DNA of 64,000 nucleotides from an uncultured Tenacibaculum sp. (GTDB lineage: Bacteria > Bacteroidota > Bacteroidia > Flavobacteriales > Flavobacteriaceae), in assembly GCA_947501615.1 (NCBI GenBank), contig CANMWK010000018.1, positions 1-64,000 of the forward strand, written 5' to 3'. Below are positions 8,264 through 16,311 of the stretch, piece after piece. Under the pieces are notes generated by a model, which saw only the letters and a list, made by a program, of their open reading frames with translations, was not told where the DNA came from and ran no database searches. The translations under genes were made by a program, and so were the position numbers. How positions within the stretch are numbered: position 1 is the stretch's first letter; every line of letters starts with the position of its first letter.

Positions 8264-9478
8264 TTAAAAATATTTAGTTATTGAAAATCTTAAAAAGCTA
8301 TCATCTCTAAAGTTAGATAATATTAATTCACTTTCATCAATTGTCTCAAATAATCTAGCTTCTAATTCGGCCTTCCAGCTATCACCTATTCTTCTTGAAG
8401 CTTCCATACTAAAAATTTTGCTTTTATTTGTTAAGTCCGCAATCCCACCGATTAAAATTGAGGTATCTTTTGTATCATTGAACGCAACTCTACTTCCAAT
8501 GAAAACATCATTTTGTAAAGCACTAAGCGCTAACTCATCACGCTCATCATATAAATACTCTCCCAAAACCCCTATATCTAATCCATTACCATCAATATTA
8601 CTGAACGTATATTCAACTCCAGCTACAAGAGCTAAAAAGTCTTGTGCTTTAGCCGTTCTATAAATTGTTTCAAACTTCCACAAAAAAGCTTCCTGAGTAA
8701 TTTGAATATCTATTCCTGTTTGATTAATTAATGGGTAAAAAGCATTTACATTACCAAATTGATCAAAACTAAATAAGGGTTCTCTACCGTTTCCGTAAAA
8801 ATGAGACACCCCAACATCAAAAGCCCCAAAATAATGACTCCATCTAAAAGCGATATCTTGCCTCCACTCTTTTGCTCCACTTTCATAACTTAAATCATCT
8901 TCATCTATAACTATAGGAAAACGTAATCTTCCTTTTTTACCTGAGAAATTTCTTTTTCTATGATATGGTAAATAAAAGAAATCAAAGCTTCCATATTTAT
9001 CTGTGGTATAAGTATATTGAACCATAGGTTGCCCTAATTTTTTTTCTCCATCGAAAGACTCAACAGCATCTGTTTGATTTATTATATCAACTAAATGATT
9101 ACTTTCTGCAACCCCCCAATAAACTTTTTTAAGACCAACATTAAGTTCCCATTTTCCTTTTGCTTTTTGATAATATAATTCTCTTACATCACCATGTGTT
9201 CTTTTATTATCAACATCTACTCTAAAAAAGCCTGTAAAATTAATACTCTCACTTCCCTTGTTCCAATCAATCGTATATTTAGGAGTTATTGCAATAGAAG
9301 GAAAATGACTCTTCTGATTTTGAAATTGAGGCTCATCATAAAAATAACGATATTCACCTTCTACTTCTAATTCAAAGTCATGATTAACTTTTTTTTCTTT
9401 AGTTTGCGCATTTATGGAAGTAATTTGTGCTATACTAGCAACTAAAATACTAATGAAAATTGATTTCGTAAATTTCAT
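8264..9478 (-). CDS. outer-membrane beta-barrel protein of RND cluster
   Basis: A 404-residue protein with a cleavable signal peptide (about 1-24, ending INAQ). The rest is made of alternating amphipathic strands rich in aromatic residues and ends in an aromatic residue (SITKYF), as outer-membrane barrels do. It resembles DUF1302/alginate-export-like barrels, but the family is not certain. It is the last gene of the operon with the LolA-like protein (95 nt upstream) and the RND transporter. That trio (RND/MMPL pump, LolA-like carrier, barrel) recurs in Gram-negatives and suggests delivery of a lipid or lipophilic molecule to the outer membrane. The substrate is unknown. Confidence 0.72.
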   Translation of the reverse strand: MKFTKSIFISILVASIAQITSINAQTKEKKVNHDFELEVEGEYRYFYDEPQFQNQKSHFPSIAITPKYTIDWNKGSESINFTGFFRVDVDNKRTHGDVRELYYQKAKGKWELNVGLKKVYWGVAESNHLVDIINQTDAVESFDGEKKLGQPMVQYTYTTDKYGSFDFFYLPYHRKRNFSGKKGRLRFPIVIDEDDLSYESGAKEWRQDIAFRWSHYFGAFDVGVSHFYGNGREPLFSFDQFGNVNAFYPLINQTGIDIQITQEAFLWKFETIYRTAKAQDFLALVAGVEYTFSNIDGNGLDIGVLGEYLYDERDELALSALQNDVFIGSRVAFNDTKDTSILIGGIADLTNKSKIFSMEASRRIGDSWKAELEARLFETIDESELILSNFRDDSFLRFSITKYF

Positions 9479-9573
9479 TGAATTTATCTTAATTAAAAAG
9501 TAATACCAAAAACTTAGTTCTCCCCAATAAAAACTTCGATTTTGATATTAACTTTCATTAATTATTTTGTTAA

Positions 9574-10344
9574 TTATTTTCCTGCTCTTTTTAGTGCTAC
9601 TTGCGTAAAGTCATCATCTGATAAATTAGAATCAAAATTATAATTACTAAATTGTAAAAGTGTTTCTTTATTATTCTGAACATTTACCATATTAAGCGCT
9701 CCTGCTCTCCAAAACTTGTTTTTAAATAACTTATAATCACTATAAGTTAACGTTTTTAACAAAGCCCCTTTACGATCATAAAACTCTATTTTTTCAATTC
9801 TATAACCTTTTGCTTTATTATAAGTAACAATACGCTTTTTATAACCAGATTTTCGGTCTACTGGATCTTGTTCCACTAATAATAAATCTCCTGATTCGCT
9901 AATGAATTTATAAGTATATTTTTCTACTTCTTGAGAAGACAAATCTTCATAAGCAAACTCACTCCCCACAAAAGGTCCCGATTTATTATTAGAAGAAATT
10001 CGTTTTACTCTTTTTATTGAAGGTAAAAATAGCCATTGATCATCTGAAACTGTTTTATGAGTAAATGTTAAGGTAGCAGTTCCTTTAACATCTTTAGGAC
10101 TATTAAATACAATTAAAGATTTATCTCCATCCTCAGTTAATTCCAATGTTTTTGTTGTTAATGAACGTTCACTTTTTTGCCCATTTCTATTTTTAAGTAT
10201 CATTTTTATATCTGAAATAGAACTCTTAAATCCTAAATCAGCTTTTTCAGCAGCTTTGGCTATTTCTAATCCACGTTCTTCAGCAGATTGAGCCTGAACT
10301 AATACAGAAGTTATCACTGCTATTGTTAAAAATATTTTTCTCAT
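9574..10344 (-). CDS. outer-membrane lipoprotein-sorting (LolA-like) protein
   Basis: A 256-residue periplasmic protein with a signal peptide (1-18, ending VQAQ). The body matches the LolA-like family often annotated 'outer membrane lipoprotein-sorting protein' (PF17131). Seen features are MILKNRNGQKSERSL, LIVFNSPKDVKGTATL, the conserved WLFLPSIKRVKRIS and FAYEDLSSQ. It is not canonical LolA; this group accompanies RND/MMPL exporters. It starts 24 nt after the RND gene and is surely co-transcribed with it. It probably carries a hydrophobic cargo across the periplasm. Confidence 0.85.
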   Translation of the reverse strand: MRKIFLTIAVITSVLVQAQSAEERGLEIAKAAEKADLGFKSSISDIKMILKNRNGQKSERSLTTKTLELTEDGDKSLIVFNSPKDVKGTATLTFTHKTVSDDQWLFLPSIKRVKRISSNNKSGPFVGSEFAYEDLSSQEVEKYTYKFISESGDLLLVEQDPVDRKSGYKKRIVTYNKAKGYRIEKIEFYDRKGALLKTLTYSDYKLFKNKFWRAGALNMVNVQNNKETLLQFSNYNFDSNLSDDDFTQVALKRAGK

Positions 10345-10368
10345 TTGATGTTTATTTTAATTATTTTA

Positions 10369-12702
10369 TTATTCTTTTTTACTTGTTAATAATAATAGTG
10401 ATGGTAATAATATAAAGTCAACCACTAATGCCGAAATAATTATAATTACTGTTATTCTAGCCATATAACTATTCAAAGCAAATGATGACGTTGCCAATAC
10501 AGAAAAACCTGCAACTAAAACTATTGTTGTTGTCACTAACGCTTTTCCTACGGTTTTAAAAGCGTAAATTACAGCCTCTTTAGCATTGTAGCCTAACTCA
10601 TTCCTAGCCTTTAAAAACTTGCTTAAAAAATGTACTGTATCATCAACTATGATCCCTAACGTCATTCCAAAAACAATAACCATACCTGTGTTTATTTGAC
10701 CTTTATAAAGTGCCCAGATTCCAAATCCAAGAAGTACTGGAGTAACATTTGGTATAATACTTAGCAGACCTAATTTAAGACTACGTAAAGCAAACATTAA
10801 TACTATAGAGATTAAAAAAAGTGATATAATATTACCATTAAGCATACTCTCCGCTTGTCTAAACCCTAAGTTAGAAAACATTAACATTGGACTTACAGGA
10901 ATTGCATGCATTTCTTTTGGCGTATTTTCTTCTAACCATTTTTCTGTTTTCTTCGCAAAAGCGATGATATCAGGGCTATCAATATTTTCAAGAGTTACTG
11001 TTACTCTAGATTCCGATTTATCTACATTAATTTGGTTATTTAAATCTAATCCAAATGGTAATGATAATTCATATAAAAGTAAATACTGAGCAGCTTCTTC
11101 TCTGTTTTGCGGTACGCGGTAATAGTTTTCATCATCACCATGCATAGAACGGTTAACACGTCTAGCAACTTCACTAAAAGCATTTACATGAACAACTTCT
11201 GGCTGCTTATTTAACCAATCTTCAAATTTATTTAAATTCTTCAGATATACAGGATTATTGATACCTCCGCTTTCTCCACTTCCTATTGAAAGTTCAATGT
11301 TATAAATTCCCGTAAGGTTTTCACTTATATAATCAGTATCTGTTCTAAACTCTACACTTTCATCAAAATAATTAACAAATTCATCGTTAAACGTATTTTT
11401 AGTCGCAAAATAAGTCATGATACCAATAACCAAAAGAGAAACAACACTCAATAATGCTGGTTTTTTTACTACAAACTCACCAAAAGAATGGTAATAATTC
11501 TTTTTAGCTTCTACAGCTTCTTTTTTCTCTTTAGTTTCTTTTACTGGAAAAATAGCCATTAATGCTGGTAATGTTGTTGTTGAAAACAAAAACGCCATAG
11601 TCATACCAAAGGCCGTAATATTTCCTAGATCCCAAAAAGGAGGAACATCTCCAAAATTCATACTTAAAAACCCTATTACTGTTGTTAAACTAGTAATAAA
11701 TACAGGCATAAAATTTAATCGTATTGCTTCAATAATAGCTTCCTTTTTACCATATCCTTCTACTCGCATTTTTTGATGCATTGTTATAAGTACATGTATA
11801 CTATCTGCAATAGCAAGAGTTAATATCATTGTCATAAATGTTGCAGAAGGTGGCGTTAATTTAATTCCAGTTATACCAATAAACCCAGCAGCACTAATTA
11901 TAGAAAATAATACTACAACCAAGGTAGTTATTGAACTAAATATATTTCTTGTTAAGATAAGCGTAGTGATAATAACAATAAAAATCATTATCAAAGTTAA
12001 CGCCATATCTTTCATAGATGATTCAAAAAAAGCGGTATTTAATGGAACTAAACCTGTAGTATGTACTTTAAAATTTGGATGTTTTTCTTTAAATTTAGCA
12101 ACCATATCTCTTACAAAAGCAGTTACCTCTGGTACTTCTTTTGCGCTATCTTTTCCTGGAAGTAAAATATTAATATTTACAGCAGTTACAGTTCCTTTTT
12201 CATTAATAATACGATGTACTAATAAAGGCTCTTTAAGGGCTTTTGCTTTTATTTCGGCAACTTCTTTTTCTGTCTTACTCGCAGATTCATATGATAAATC
12301 ATCGACATATAAATCGTCTCCATTTGCACTAGTATGCTGAAAATTAGTAATAGCATCTACTCTTGATGAATAAGGAGTATTCCATGCTTCGGTTGTCAAT
12401 TCTTCAACGGCGGCAAGATTACTACTTGTAAAAACATCTCCATTATCTGGAGTTAAAACCAAAATTACATTATCTAATTTTGTGTATTTTTCTTGTAATG
12501 CATCAAAAGCTTCTAATTCTGGATTAGTTTTATCAAAAAACACATGATAATCTCCATCAAATTCCATTTTAGCTTTAGCACCCAATCCTAAAGCAATTAG
12601 TATAGTAACCACTAATACTTTCCACTTATGCTTTACCATAAAATTCGCCCATTTAGTTGCAAATTTATTAGTAGCACTATCTTTTTTATTGGCTTCGTTC
12701 AT
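10369..12702 (-). CDS. RND/MMPL superfamily transporter
   Basis: A 777-residue inner-membrane protein with the RND/MMPL two-fold repeat. Each half has one membrane helix (about 30-48 and 415-435), a large periplasmic loop, and five clustered helices (about 230-380 and 620-775). Acidic and small residues typical of the proton path occur in AIADSIHVLI and GIIVDDTVHFLSKF. The length fits MMPL/HpnN-type exporters rather than the tripartite AcrB class (over 1000 residues). It is the first gene of an operon with the LolA-like and barrel proteins. Two TetR-type operator sequences lie between its start and tetR, so it is probably repressed by that regulator. Confidence 0.9.
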   Translation of the reverse strand: MNEANKKDSATNKFATKWANFMVKHKWKVLVVTILIALGLGAKAKMEFDGDYHVFFDKTNPELEAFDALQEKYTKLDNVILVLTPDNGDVFTSSNLAAVEELTTEAWNTPYSSRVDAITNFQHTSANGDDLYVDDLSYESASKTEKEVAEIKAKALKEPLLVHRIINEKGTVTAVNINILLPGKDSAKEVPEVTAFVRDMVAKFKEKHPNFKVHTTGLVPLNTAFFESSMKDMALTLIMIFIVIITTLILTRNIFSSITTLVVVLFSIISAAGFIGITGIKLTPPSATFMTMILTLAIADSIHVLITMHQKMRVEGYGKKEAIIEAIRLNFMPVFITSLTTVIGFLSMNFGDVPPFWDLGNITAFGMTMAFLFSTTTLPALMAIFPVKETKEKKEAVEAKKNYYHSFGEFVVKKPALLSVVSLLVIGIMTYFATKNTFNDEFVNYFDESVEFRTDTDYISENLTGIYNIELSIGSGESGGINNPVYLKNLNKFEDWLNKQPEVVHVNAFSEVARRVNRSMHGDDENYYRVPQNREEAAQYLLLYELSLPFGLDLNNQINVDKSESRVTVTLENIDSPDIIAFAKKTEKWLEENTPKEMHAIPVSPMLMFSNLGFRQAESMLNGNIISLFLISIVLMFALRSLKLGLLSIIPNVTPVLLGFGIWALYKGQINTGMVIVFGMTLGIIVDDTVHFLSKFLKARNELGYNAKEAVIYAFKTVGKALVTTTIVLVAGFSVLATSSFALNSYMARITVIIIISALVVDFILLPSLLLLTSKKE

Positions 12703-12750
12703 TTTGAGTTATTTAAAAAATCTATTTATATTAAAATTATTGTTTATAAT

Positions 12751-12764
12751 TGACCGATCAATTA
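12751..12764. promoter_or_regulatory. TetR-type operator candidate O1
   Basis: TGACCGATCAATTA, extended left as TTGACCGATCAA, is close to a perfect palindrome (TTGAyCGrTCAA). It lies about 50 bp upstream of the RND transporter start and shares TGACC with O2 and O3. Confidence 0.5.
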
Positions 12765-12779
12765 ATTTTATTTTAAAGT

Positions 12780-12793
12780 TGACCAGTCGTCTA
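12780..12793. promoter_or_regulatory. TetR-type operator O2
   Basis: TGACCAGTCGTCTA (reverse complement TAGACGACTGGTCA) has the half-sites TAGAC and GGTCA common in TetR/AcrR operators. Twelve or more of its 14 bases recur in O3 at the tetR promoter. It lies in the gap between tetR and the RND operon, 78 bp from the transporter start. Confidence 0.65.
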
Positions 12794-12810
12794 TTTTTTA
12801 AGCAAAAAAA

Positions 12811-13407
12811 TTATTTAATCAGCAAACTTTTTATTATTTTAATTGAATTATCTATAGAATAAGAGTTTTGCATTTCTTTCATTGTTATCATAGCTCCTTT
12901 AAGAACATCTTCTATAAATTCCACTAAAAATCGAGCATCAATATCTATTTTAATTTCTTCATTTTCTTGAGCTCTTTTAACAACATCTGTTATTTCTTCT
13001 TTAAACACATTACACTTGGCTGTAATTATATTCCTTATTGCTTCATTATGATCTCCCATTTCATTTCCTAAATTGGCAGCCATACATCCCATTCTACAAT
13101 TTTGTTCATTCTTCAATATAGTAATGCGATACTCATAAAAATTCAACAATCTCTGTTTTGGAGAAACTGATTCATCATTAAGAACTTTAAAAAAAACTTC
13201 AAACGTATTTTTAAAATATCTATCCAATGTTTTCACTACAAAATCTTCTTTATTCTCAAAATAAAAATAAAAAGATCCTTTAGGGACTCCTGCTGCTTTT
13301 ACAATATCATTAACACTTGTCCCATTATAACCTTTAGACCACAACAAACTCATACCCTTATCAATAAGCATATTAGATTTTTCAGTATGAGCTAAAGTTT
13401 TTGGCAT
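12811..13407 (-). CDS. TetR/AcrR-family transcriptional repressor
   Basis: A 198-residue protein. The N-terminal helix-turn-helix (about residues 10-55) has the TetR signature GYNGTSVNDIVKAAGVPKGSFYFYFENKED split over its helices. The C-terminal ligand domain has a TetR_C-like cysteine pair region (CRMGCMAANLGNE), as in YxaF/LmrA-like members. It lies upstream of the RND operon in the same direction. The same 14-bp sequence occurs at its own promoter and before the transporter, which points to autorepression and control of the exporter. The ligand is unknown. Confidence 0.92.
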   Translation of the reverse strand: MPKTLAHTEKSNMLIDKGMSLLWSKGYNGTSVNDIVKAAGVPKGSFYFYFENKEDFVVKTLDRYFKNTFEVFFKVLNDESVSPKQRLLNFYEYRITILKNEQNCRMGCMAANLGNEMGDHNEAIRNIITAKCNVFKEEITDVVKRAQENEEIKIDIDARFLVEFIEDVLKGAMITMKEMQNSYSIDNSIKIIKSLLIK

Positions 13408-13429
13408 TATTGTTTTAATAATTGGAGTG

Positions 13430-13461
13430 CAAATATATGACCATTCGTCTATGCATCCAAA
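13430..13461 (-). promoter_or_regulatory. tetR promoter
   Basis: On the minus strand TTTG (13458-13461), 20 nt, then TATATTTG (13430-13437) matches the Bacteroidota consensus at both boxes. The start codon is 22 nt beyond the -7 box. The operator copy O3 fills the spacer. Confidence 0.75.
13438..13451. promoter_or_regulatory. TetR operator O3 inside the tetR promoter
   Basis: TGACCATTCGTCTA differs from O2 at only two positions. It occupies the spacer exactly between the -33 and -7 boxes of the tetR promoter, where a bound repressor would exclude RNA polymerase. It also overlaps the stop codon of the IS630 remnant. Confidence 0.7.
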
Positions 13462-13727
13462 TTTTTTTTACTTTTTTTAATAAAACTAATACGATTTTGA
13501 TTTTGTAATTTAGCATTCCAAGTATTTAAATAATTTCTATTACTAGTAATTGACATTATTAAAGTATGGTCCATTTTTTTGACAAATTCATTAAGCCATA
13601 TTTTTATTTCGTTTAAGTTTTGATATACTTTATTTTTAAATCTTTGTTTTATATAAGCCCATATTTGTTCACAAGGATTAAGTTCAGGCATATAAGGAGG
13701 TATTCTGAGTAGTTTAATATTTTCAAA
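13449..13727 (-). pseudogene. IS630-family transposase C-terminal remnant
   Basis: The minus-strand frame begins abruptly after the neighbouring lipoprotein stop with FENIKLLRIPPYMPELNP and then CEQIWAYIK. PPYxPELNPxEQIW is the hallmark of the last part of the IS630/Tc1 DDE domain, the glutamate being the final catalytic acid. About 90 residues remain out of more than 300; both upstream aspartates are gone, so it is inactive. It sits between the utilisation locus and tetR, and its end overlaps the tetR promoter and operator. The terminal repeats were not identified. Confidence 0.82.
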
Positions 13728-14432
13728 TTAGTTATTTTGAACAAATATTGAGTAATCATACATATTCATGATACCAGAAGTGTATGGTGCATTACTCTCT
13801 TCACTTGTTTCATCTATACTTTCAATAAATTGATTTATACTTTTTAATTGAATTTTTCCCTTTGTGGTATTTGGAAAATAATACAGATTCGTTTGAGTGC
13901 CTTCTTTCTGAATAACCAGGTTACTTTTCTCAGATTTTGAATAGTAATTCACTCCTATTTCCGATTCCTCTAGAAGTTGGAAGATCCCTCCTCTTGAAAT
14001 TTCTTTATCTATTGTACATCCTTCTTCAGCAAAACTAAAAGGTATTGTTTTCGGAAATGAAATAGGGTTTGCATAAGGAATATTAAACTTTATTGTTGTA
14101 CTGTAGCAATCTGGAGCTCCACAATCAAAACCATGTAAATCGAATACTAAATTAAACTGTAAAGATTCTTCATTTCTATGAACTAAATTTCTTAAATACA
14201 ATTCAGCTAACAGACTATTTTTAAGGTTTTCGTCTGGTTTAGAAGCTAACAACTTTTGACGAAGTTCTTTTCGTTCTTTTTCTAAACGTTGTTCTTTTTT
14301 CTCAAGAAGTTTTTCTTTAAGCTGATTGACCTCTTCTTTTTCTGTAGTAACTTTTTGAATCATTTTATTCTCTTGCTTCTTTTCACCACAGGAAAACAAA
14401 AAACAAACGACAAAGATTAAAGCTATTCTCAT
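13728..14432 (-). CDS. hypothetical lipoprotein with coiled coil
   Basis: A 234-residue lipoprotein (signal 1-14, lipobox FLFSC, C15). Residues 20-65 are a very charged Lys/Glu coiled coil. The C-terminal 150 residues are a compact domain with CGAPDC and EEGC cysteines that could form disulfides. I do not recognise a family. Its ATG overlaps the stop of the Cip1-like gene (ATGA overlap, 14429-14432), so it is translationally coupled as the last gene of the 12-gene locus. It may help bind substrate at the cell surface, but this is a guess. An IS630 remnant abuts its stop codon. Confidence 0.7.
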   Translation of the reverse strand: MRIALIFVVCFLFSCGEKKQENKMIQKVTTEKEEVNQLKEKLLEKKEQRLEKERKELRQKLLASKPDENLKNSLLAELYLRNLVHRNEESLQFNLVFDLHGFDCGAPDCYSTTIKFNIPYANPISFPKTIPFSFAEEGCTIDKEISRGGIFQLLEESEIGVNYYSKSEKSNLVIQKEGTQTNLYYFPNTTKGKIQLKSINQFIESIDETSEESNAPYTSGIMNMYDYSIFVQNN

Positions 14433-15160
14433 AATTTTTCTTTCGACAAAGTTACATCATCTATCCAAACTTTTCGATTACCTCCTCCTTTTTGGTAATC
14501 TACCCAGCCTAACGTAACTTTTTCAAAAACAGGAAAACTCCACTCTCCTTTATTTCCGTTTTCTAAGCAACCTTTGTCAAAAGATTGATGTTCTTTTAAA
14601 TCGTGAACTAACTCTTCATTAATCCACAATCGCATATTGTTAGTTTTTCTATTTACATACCAATTCACAACAAACCACTCGTTTTCTGGAATTTTCACTT
14701 TTGTATGATCCCAGCAATCTGATTGTATCGGATTTGTATCGTAATTTGCCATTAAACGTTTATGATGTTGCCCGCCATAACGAACCTCAGCATGAAAACC
14801 TTGAACTGTTTTCCCACTAGTTTGAATCATTGTCCAATGAACTCCATTTGGTGAAGCTTCTTCAACAAACATTTTTAAACTTCCATAATATTCATCTAGC
14901 TTCATCAATTTCTCGCTTGAAAAAGATAAAAATGCACGATTGTCATATCCTTCTCCTGAAACAAACTTTAAAGATTTGTTTCCAGAAACATGTTTTAAAG
15001 AATCTATTTCTATTGTACCGTTCCCTGAAGTTTCCCAAGGAAAAAAAGTAGTTTGACCAACTCTATAAGTTTCAAAATCATCTTCTAAAAGAATCTGATT
15101 TCGAAACTCTTTACAAGAACTGAAACACAATAGAACAGTAATTACACTAAGCTTTTTCAT
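14429..15160 (-). CDS. Cip1-like / polysaccharide-lyase-like jelly-roll lipoprotein
   Basis: A protein of about 243 residues with a lipoprotein signal (MKKLSVITVLLCFSSC). The start is taken at ATG 15160 because the longer frame adds a non-signal extension and overlaps the upstream gene. The body is beta-rich: it starts DDFETYRVG, has WTMIQTSG and RYGGQHHKRLMANYDT in the middle, and ends WIDDVTLS. This pattern resembles Cip1-type and heparin-lyase-like jelly-roll folds (Cip1, PL20/PL28 relatives). Whether it is a lyase or a binding protein cannot be decided here. It lies 4 nt after the epimerase gene and is probably exposed on the outer membrane, acting on the incoming polysaccharide. Confidence 0.6.
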   Translation of the reverse strand: MKKLSVITVLLCFSSCKEFRNQILLEDDFETYRVGQTTFFPWETSGNGTIEIDSLKHVSGNKSLKFVSGEGYDNRAFLSFSSEKLMKLDEYYGSLKMFVEEASPNGVHWTMIQTSGKTVQGFHAEVRYGGQHHKRLMANYDTNPIQSDCWDHTKVKIPENEWFVVNWYVNRKTNNMRLWINEELVHDLKEHQSFDKGCLENGNKGEWSFPVFEKVTLGWVDYQKGGGNRKVWIDDVTLSKEKL

Positions 15161-15164
15161 AATT

Positions 15165-16298
15165 TTAAATAAATGAAGTACACATTCTAACAATATGATA
15201 TGGTGATTTCCACATCCCTACTTTTGGAACAATCATTACCTTTTTATCTGCTGATAATTTCTCGTGCCACTCTCCATTTTCTTGATCTAGAAAATGTTTT
15301 TTAGTAAAACTCCATAACTTATTAAGATATGTTAGATATTTTTCTTCTTTCGTAAATTCATATAATTTTTGAAAAGCAATAATAGTTTCAGTTTGCATCC
15401 ACCATTGAAACTCTCTAGTAAAGCTTTTATCTTTTACATTCTGAAACATATACAAACCTTCAACTTCATCAATCAATTTCATAGAAAGCTGACAATAATT
15501 TTCAAGTTTTGCAATTAACTTTTCTTGGTATTGATGCTCATCAACCAACTCAGCAACATCTAACAACATGGATGGAACTTCAGCATTATGACCTATTGAA
15601 ATATTTTCAGTTTTTGATTTCCAATTTTTATCAAAATCCAACTCACAAAATTCGTTTTGATGTAGGAATTTACTGATTAAAATTTCAAATAAATTTTGAA
15701 TTCGGTCTTTTAGTTGATCTGTTTTATAGAATTGATAAAAATTAGCATATGCTTCTAAAAGATGTAAATGTGTTCCTAAATTTTTATTTTCAAAATCAAT
15801 AGGATTTAATTCACGAGTGAGTTCGTTATAATAAAAATTAGATTCTTTATTGTAAAAATTGTTTTCGATATATAGAAATAACTCAATACACTTATTTTTG
15901 ACTTTTTCTTCTTTAGTAACCAAATAATATTCTGACAATCCAAGTAAACTATAAGCCTGAGCTATAGCTTTTTTTTCAGCATGAATAACATTTCCTTGAT
16001 CATCTAGTTCCCAAAAAACTCCATTATATTTTTCATCAAAAAAATACTGCTCTACATACACATAACTTCTTTCTAAAACATCTGAAAAATCATTGCTCTT
16101 TGTATGATTTGCAACTTTTGCAAAAGCCCATAATAAACGAGCATTTAAAATGATTCCTTTAGTACTATTAGTTACAGGATTCCCATAAAAATCAAGTTCT
16201 CCATGAAAACCCCCATGATTAAAATCGGTAGTTTTTCCGGACCAAAAACTCATGACTTCTGAAAGTACAGCAATCATTTCTCCTTTTAAAGAATGCAT
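15165..16298 (-). CDS. AGE-family epimerase (cellobiose/mannobiose 2-epimerase-like)
   Basis: A 377-residue cytoplasmic protein without a signal peptide. It has the (alpha/alpha)6-barrel pattern of N-acylglucosamine/cellobiose 2-epimerases. Marks of the cellobiose-epimerase group are NHGGFHGELDFYGNP near the start, NARLLWAFA, IGHNAEVPSML (catalytic-type histidine) and REFQWWMQTETIIAF near residue 300. Such enzymes convert the reducing-end glucose or mannose of a beta-1,4-disaccharide to its C2 epimer. No GH130 phosphorylase, its usual partner, is seen in the window. It starts 13 nt after the GPH symporter gene, which may import the disaccharide. Confidence 0.85.
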   Translation of the reverse strand: MHSLKGEMIAVLSEVMSFWSGKTTDFNHGGFHGELDFYGNPVTNSTKGIILNARLLWAFAKVANHTKSNDFSDVLERSYVYVEQYFFDEKYNGVFWELDDQGNVIHAEKKAIAQAYSLLGLSEYYLVTKEEKVKNKCIELFLYIENNFYNKESNFYYNELTRELNPIDFENKNLGTHLHLLEAYANFYQFYKTDQLKDRIQNLFEILISKFLHQNEFCELDFDKNWKSKTENISIGHNAEVPSMLLDVAELVDEHQYQEKLIAKLENYCQLSMKLIDEVEGLYMFQNVKDKSFTREFQWWMQTETIIAFQKLYEFTKEEKYLTYLNKLWSFTKKHFLDQENGEWHEKLSADKKVMIVPKVGMWKSPYHIVRMCTSFI

Positions 16299-16311
16299 TT
16301 TTTATGTAAGA

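Noticed and set aside
11966..12340. 124-codon frame on the plus strand
   Set aside because: It is antisense to the RND transporter periplasmic loop; no independent features.
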